A stretch of DNA of 64,000 nt, taken from positions 310,001-374,000 of the forward strand of contig NZ_NIQU01000001.1 of the NCBI RefSeq assembly GCF_002741105.1, in the 5' to 3' direction. This document shows positions 60,609 through 64,000 of the stretch, in pieces; position 1 is the first letter of the stretch; each line of letters opens with the position of its first letter. The notes under the pieces are model-generated. The model did not search any database and was not told where the DNA came from. It worked only from the letters and a program-made list of their open reading frames with translations. The stretch comes from Pseudomonas sediminis. GTDB lineage: Bacteria; Pseudomonadota; Gammaproteobacteria; Pseudomonadales; Pseudomonadaceae. A program made the translations under genes and the position numbers.

Positions 60609-61769
60609 CTAGCGCCAGCGATCCAACACATTCACCGCCAGGCGATCCAACCAGCCCCACAGCCTTTGCTGCACGCGGCGCCATAAGGGGCGTTGGCGCC
60701 AGTCGTCGAGGGTGATCTCGCGGCTGGCGGTGAAGTCGGCGATAAAGCTGCTCGCCACCGCCCGGGTGAACGTGGGGTCGAGCGCTTCGACGTTGGCGTC
60801 GAGGTTGAAGCGCAGGTTCCAGTGATCGAAGTTGCACGAGCCGACGCTGACCCAGTCGTCCACCAGCGCCATCTTCAGGTGCAGGAAGCGCGGCTGGTAT
60901 TCGAAGATGCGCACACCAGCTCTGAGCAACTTGGGGTAGTAGCGCTGGCCAGCAAAACGCACTGGAGGATGGTCAGTGTGGCGCCCGGCCAGCAACAGGC
61001 GCACTTCGACGCCACGGGCCGCTGCGCGGCGCAGGGCACGGCGGATTTTCCAGGTCGGCAGGAAGTACGGTGTGGCCAGCCAGACCCGCTGCTTGGCCCC
61101 GCGCAAGGCGCGTAGCAGCGACAGCAGGATGTCGCGGTGCTGCGCCGCGTCAGCATAGGCCACACGCCCCAGGCCAATCCCTGCTGGCGGGCATTCGGGC
61201 AGGCTCAGCGCGGCCGGCTGATGGCTGGGGCGCCAGGAAAAACGCGCCAGCCAGAGTTGCTCGAACAACTGCTGCCAGTCGCCCACCAGCGGCCCTTCCA
61301 TTTCCACCATGACTTCGTGCCAGGGGCTGCGGGGCTCGTCTGGCAGCCAGAACTCGTCGGTAGAACCGGTGCCGCCGACGTAAGCCAGGCGTTGGTCCAC
61401 CAGCAGCAGCTTGCGGTGGTCGCGGTGAAAATTGCGGATGCCACACCGCCAGCGCACCGGGTTGTACCAGCGCAGCTGCACGCCCGCGGCCGCCATCCGC
61501 TCACGCAGCGCAGCACCCAGCCCCGCCGCACCATAGGCATCGAACAGGCCGCGCACCGCCACGCCGCGCTCGGCCGCCCGGCACAGGGCATCGACCAGGC
61601 GCTCACTGCAGCGGCCGTCCTCGATCAGATAAAGCTCGATTTCCACCTGCTGCAGCGCGCCCTCGATGGCCGCCAGCATGCGTGGGAAGAACGCCGGCCC
61701 GTCCAGCAGCAATTCGAAGCGATTGCCGCCCCGCCAGGGAAAGATGCGGCCGCGCTTATGCACGCTCAA
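60609..61769 (-). CDS. clsB: Cardiolipin synthase B-like phospholipase D protein
   Basis: The 386-residue protein has two HKD motifs: HRDHRKLLLVDQRLAYVGGT (about 113-132) and HLKMALVDDWVSVGSCNFD (about 296-314), both complete. It has the ClsB features RCGIRNFHRDHRK and IFEYQPRFLHLKM, and no N-terminal membrane helices, in contrast to ClsA. It joins two phospholipids (or phosphatidylglycerol and phosphatidylethanolamine) to cardiolipin at the inner membrane. It starts at TTG 61769, overlapping the yceI stop by TTGA; GTG 61763 is an alternative. It is in one unit with the yceI-like gene. Confidence 0.9.
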   Translation of the reverse strand: MSVHKRGRIFPWRGGNRFELLLDGPAFFPRMLAAIEGALQQVEIELYLIEDGRCSERLVDALCRAAERGVAVRGLFDAYGAAGLGAALRERMAAAGVQLRWYNPVRWRCGIRNFHRDHRKLLLVDQRLAYVGGTGSTDEFWLPDEPRSPWHEVMVEMEGPLVGDWQQLFEQLWLARFSWRPSHQPAALSLPECPPAGIGLGRVAYADAAQHRDILLSLLRALRGAKQRVWLATPYFLPTWKIRRALRRAAARGVEVRLLLAGRHTDHPPVRFAGQRYYPKLLRAGVRIFEYQPRFLHLKMALVDDWVSVGSCNFDHWNLRFNLDANVEALDPTFTRAVASSFIADFTASREITLDDWRQRPLWRRVQQRLWGWLDRLAVNVLDRWR

Positions 61770-62338
61770 CGCGCCGTGAATATCAGCACGGCGCCCACCG
61801 GCACCGATAGGCTGATGGCCGGCAGGTCGGCGACCTTGCGCAGCGCCTCGACGCCACTGGCCAGGGCGAAGTCTTCGGCGTGCAACACCAGCGGAGCCAG
61901 GGTCACCACCTGAAAGCGGCGATCATCCAGGCGAGTCACCAGTAGCTCGCTGTCCAGCTCGCGGCTGTGCTCGTTGAGGGTCAGTTGCAGCGGCAGGCGC
62001 AGTTCCAGCTGCGCGCCGGGCGCCAGGTCGGTGAGTTGTGGCAGGTTGACCTGAGCGCTGATGCGCGCCTCGGGCAGACGCGAGGTATCGAACAGCATGG
62101 CCCGCAGGCGCTCATCGCGCAGCGCGATACCGGTGCTTACAGAATCCATATCCACCCGCAGGCGCGCACGCCCATCAGCGGCGATCTGCCCGTGCAGGGT
62201 GAGGAAGCGATGCACCTCCGACTGACTGCCAGAGTGAGTGGAAATGAACGACAGCCGTGAGGACTCGTTGTCCAGGTACCAATCGGCATGAACGGGCAAG
62301 GCAGCAGCAAGCAGCAGGGCGAAAAGCGAAAGGCGCAT
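61766..62338 (-). CDS. YceI-family periplasmic lipocalin-like protein
   Basis: A 190-residue protein with a signal peptide (MRLSLFALLLAAALPVHA) and YceI-type sequence (DWYLDNESSRLSFISTHSGS, then LTLHGQIAADGRARLRVDMD). YceI proteins have an extended lipocalin barrel and bind isoprenoid-like lipids. I take ATG 62338 just before the signal peptide; an in-frame extension of 20 residues is not signal-like. It overlaps the cardiolipin synthase start, so both are likely coexpressed. Confidence 0.9.
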   Translation of the reverse strand: MRLSLFALLLAAALPVHADWYLDNESSRLSFISTHSGSQSEVHRFLTLHGQIAADGRARLRVDMDSVSTGIALRDERLRAMLFDTSRLPEARISAQVNLPQLTDLAPGAQLELRLPLQLTLNEHSRELDSELLVTRLDDRRFQVVTLAPLVLHAEDFALASGVEALRKVADLPAISLSVPVGAVLIFTAR

Positions 62339-62418
62339 GGGGACTCGGAAAACGGCATGACCAGGCGGCAACGATAGTCGCCAGCGCAGGCCTTGCAAAG
62401 CCCAACGCTGGCCCAGTT

Positions 62419-62739
62419 CTACTCGTTCGGCAGCAACTGACAGCCCTGTCGCTCACCCAGCCAGGCTGCGCTGTGAGTGCGGCCTAGGCCGCTGGCGGTC
62501 ACACGCTTGGCGCTTTCGTCATCCAGCAGGCTGCTGATCGGCACGTACTGCGCGACATAGCCTTCACAGTAGGCCGCCGGGTTACCGCTGACATAACGGC
62601 AGGAGCAGTATTCCTTGGCCGTGTAGGCGCCGATGATGTCCGGAAACGCTTGCAGGTAAACGCGGTTCGGCCAGGCCCAGGCCAGCAACAGAATCAGCAG
62701 CAGTGCCAGCGCGCTGAGAATCGGGTGACGACGGATCAT
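62419..62739 (-). CDS. Small membrane-anchored protein with cysteine-rich middle
   Basis: A 106-residue protein with one N-terminal helix (ILSALALLLILLLAWAWP) and a periplasmic part with four cysteines (KEYCSCRYVSG, AAYCEGYVAQY, RQGCQLLP), perhaps two disulfides. Its ATG overlaps the stop of the serine hydrolase gene (ATGA), so both are translated together and may work together. I know no function for it. Confidence 0.8.
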   Translation of the reverse strand: MIRRHPILSALALLLILLLAWAWPNRVYLQAFPDIIGAYTAKEYCSCRYVSGNPAAYCEGYVAQYVPISSLLDDESAKRVTASGLGRTHSAAWLGERQGCQLLPNE

Positions 62740-63854
62740 GGCTGCACCTCCACGGCGAAGGCCGCACGCACGCGCTTGAGCAGCTCGTTGTGCTGGAAGC
62801 TGCCATCGCGGTCATCGGCGTAACGCACCACCACCAGGCTCTCCTGCGGCATCACGTACAGGCCTTGGCCCCAATGTCCGAGCGCGGCGATGGTATCGGA
62901 CGGCGCATCCGGCCAGGGCCGCGTGCTACCCGGCAGTTCAGCGTTGAGCCACCAGTGCCCGCCCGGCACCGCTTCGCCAGGCGCGAAGCCCTGTGGCTGA
63001 TAGCCGGCGAAGGGCGTGGCGACGAAATCGACCCAGGCTGCCGGCAGCAACTGGCGCTCACCCCAACGGCCACCGCGCTGCATCAGCAGGCCGACACGGG
63101 CCAGGTCGCGCGCAGTCATGTAAGCGTAGGACGAGGCGATGAAGGTGCCGCTGGCATCGCGCTCCCAGGTCGCGCTGCTGATACCCAGCGGCTCGAACAA
63201 TGCCGTCCAGGGATAGTCGGCGTAAGCCTGCTCGCCGACCATGCCGCGCAACGCGGCAGCCAGCAGGTTGCTGTCGCCGCTGGAATAACGAAAGCGCGTT
63301 CCCGGCGCGGCATCGGCCTCATGTGCAGCAGTGAACGCGGCCATATCGTCGCGCCCCCGGGTATAGAGCATGGCCACCACCGAGGATTTCAGCGGCGCGT
63401 ACTCGTAGTCCTCCTGCCAGGCCAGGCCCGAGGCCCAGTTGAGCAGGTGACCGATCTTGATCTGCGGGTGGTCCGCCATCGGCGGGTAGTACTGCGCCAC
63501 CGGTGCATCGAGCTTGAAGCGCCCCTCGCCATAGGCCACACCGAGGGTGGTGGCGAGCAGGCTCTTGGCCATCGACCAGGAGAGGTGCGGCGTCTGCGCG
63601 GTGGTCGGCTCGGCGTAGCGTTCGTAGACGATCTGCCCATCCCGGATCACCAGCAGCGCACCGGTGCGCACGCCCTTGCGTTCGACATCGTCGCGCGGGG
63701 CAAAGGCATAGGCCTCCAGCTCGGCGATGGCGGCGGACGGTTGTGCGGGTTGGCTCTGCCAGTCAGGTTGCGGCCAGCTTTCCGCCACGGCGGTGCTGGC
63801 AGCCAGGCTGAAGCCGAGCGCCAGGCTCAGTCGACGAAGCAAGGAAGTGGGCAT
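62736..63854 (-). CDS. Exported serine hydrolase, class C beta-lactamase fold
   Basis: The 372-residue protein starts at ATG 63854 with a signal peptide (cleavage after AVA, residue 24). The active-site SxxK is SMAK (94-97), the YxN-like motif is YSSGDSN (189-195) and the third motif corresponds to ALGHWGQGLYV near 325. It resembles 6-aminohexanoate-dimer hydrolase/esterase members of the family more than true AmpC. It would hydrolyse amide or ester bonds in the periplasm. It is coupled to the small membrane protein downstream. Confidence 0.9.
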   Translation of the reverse strand: MPTSLLRRLSLALGFSLAASTAVAESWPQPDWQSQPAQPSAAIAELEAYAFAPRDDVERKGVRTGALLVIRDGQIVYERYAEPTTAQTPHLSWSMAKSLLATTLGVAYGEGRFKLDAPVAQYYPPMADHPQIKIGHLLNWASGLAWQEDYEYAPLKSSVVAMLYTRGRDDMAAFTAAHEADAAPGTRFRYSSGDSNLLAAALRGMVGEQAYADYPWTALFEPLGISSATWERDASGTFIASSYAYMTARDLARVGLLMQRGGRWGERQLLPAAWVDFVATPFAGYQPQGFAPGEAVPGGHWWLNAELPGSTRPWPDAPSDTIAALGHWGQGLYVMPQESLVVVRYADDRDGSFQHNELLKRVRAAFAVEVQP

Positions 63855-63937
63855 GGGCGGCCTCAATCGGAAATCGTGGCGCACCCTAGCACGGCGATGA
63901 TGAAGGCTTGAAGCGACGGAAACGCCATCTCAGACCT

Positions 63938-64000
63938 TCATTTGGGCAGTTGGTAATCCTCAGGCCCCATCAGGTCGAGACCGCATTCGAGGTTCTCGAT
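63938..64000 (-). CDS. C-terminal end of a gene continuing past the window
   Basis: The minus-strand frame from the right edge encodes 20 residues ending MGPEDYQLPK and TGA at 63938-63940. Codon use fits a real gene. Too little is present to name the protein. Confidence 0.6.
   Translation of the reverse strand: MENLECGLDLMGPEDYQLPK

Noticed and set aside
62736..63854. AmpC-type beta-lactamase
   Set aside because: The motifs YSSGDSN and HWGQG and the overall sequence fit the esterase/6-aminohexanoate-dimer hydrolase group better than AmpC (YxN, KTG).

Overview
The window is chromosomal DNA of a high-GC gammaproteobacterium, almost certainly a Pseudomonas in the wide sense. The evidence is an OprD-type porin, a PA2000-like dhcA-dhcB-atoB-transporter cluster next to a LysR gene, a MalT-like regulator with DUF1329 and DUF1302 genes, several LysR regulators, REP palindromes carrying the GTGGGAGG core, and a one-piece tmRNA whose tag reads ANDENYEGYALAA. 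A placement near P. mendocina is only an impression.

Layout. 1-13.6 kb is mostly core genome: the end of a chemotaxis receptor; a light/DNA-repair operon on the minus strand (DUF6482-like, exonuclease/GIY-YIG fusion, iron-sulfur cryptochrome/photolyase, DUF2256) chained by 4-base start/stop overlaps behind a tandem TRTACAA promoter; YqhA; a LonC-like protease; an Lnb/DUF4105 protein; and a large hybrid histidine kinase. 13.6-18.1 kb is a scarred integration site: ssrA, a HigBA-like toxin-antitoxin pair, a dead tyrosine integrase, and an autotransporter gene broken by one in-frame amber codon. 18.4-25.9 kb is a catabolic operon (4-oxalomesaconate-tautomerase/PrpF-like enzyme, OprD porin, TctCBA transporter, 2-hydroxyacid dehydrogenase) with a divergent LysR gene. 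26-33.4 kb holds an OsmC-YcaO fusion, two LysR genes with divergent targets, a MobA-like nucleotidyltransferase and a dicarboxylate symporter.

33.4-46 kb is the most unusual part. On the plus strand a secreted alpha/beta hydrolase is followed by a 1010-residue two-partner-secretion transporter (TpsB) that carries a second, complete porin-like barrel at its C-terminus, then an HMW1A/EtpA-type exoprotein (TpsA), then an HMW1C-type cytoplasmic N-glycosyltransferase. This is the logic of the HMW1ABC and EtpBAC glycosylated adhesin systems, but with a double-barrel transporter. Divergent from it are an exported argininosuccinate-lyase-like enzyme with altered active-site residues and a shortened hydrolase paralog that has lost its nucleophile.

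46-51.3 kb is a ketone-body/dehydrocarnitine-type CoA-transferase operon with thiolase and short-chain fatty acid transporter. 51.4-57.4 kb is the MalT-like/DUF1329/DUF1302 block; a decayed copy of the 3' end of the fatty acid transporter gene follows it, so the block sits between direct repeats. 57.8-64 kb carries a superfamily 1 helicase with a C-terminal nuclease-like domain (defence-like), then ClsB, YceI, a small membrane protein, a beta-lactamase-fold serine hydrolase, and the end of one further gene.
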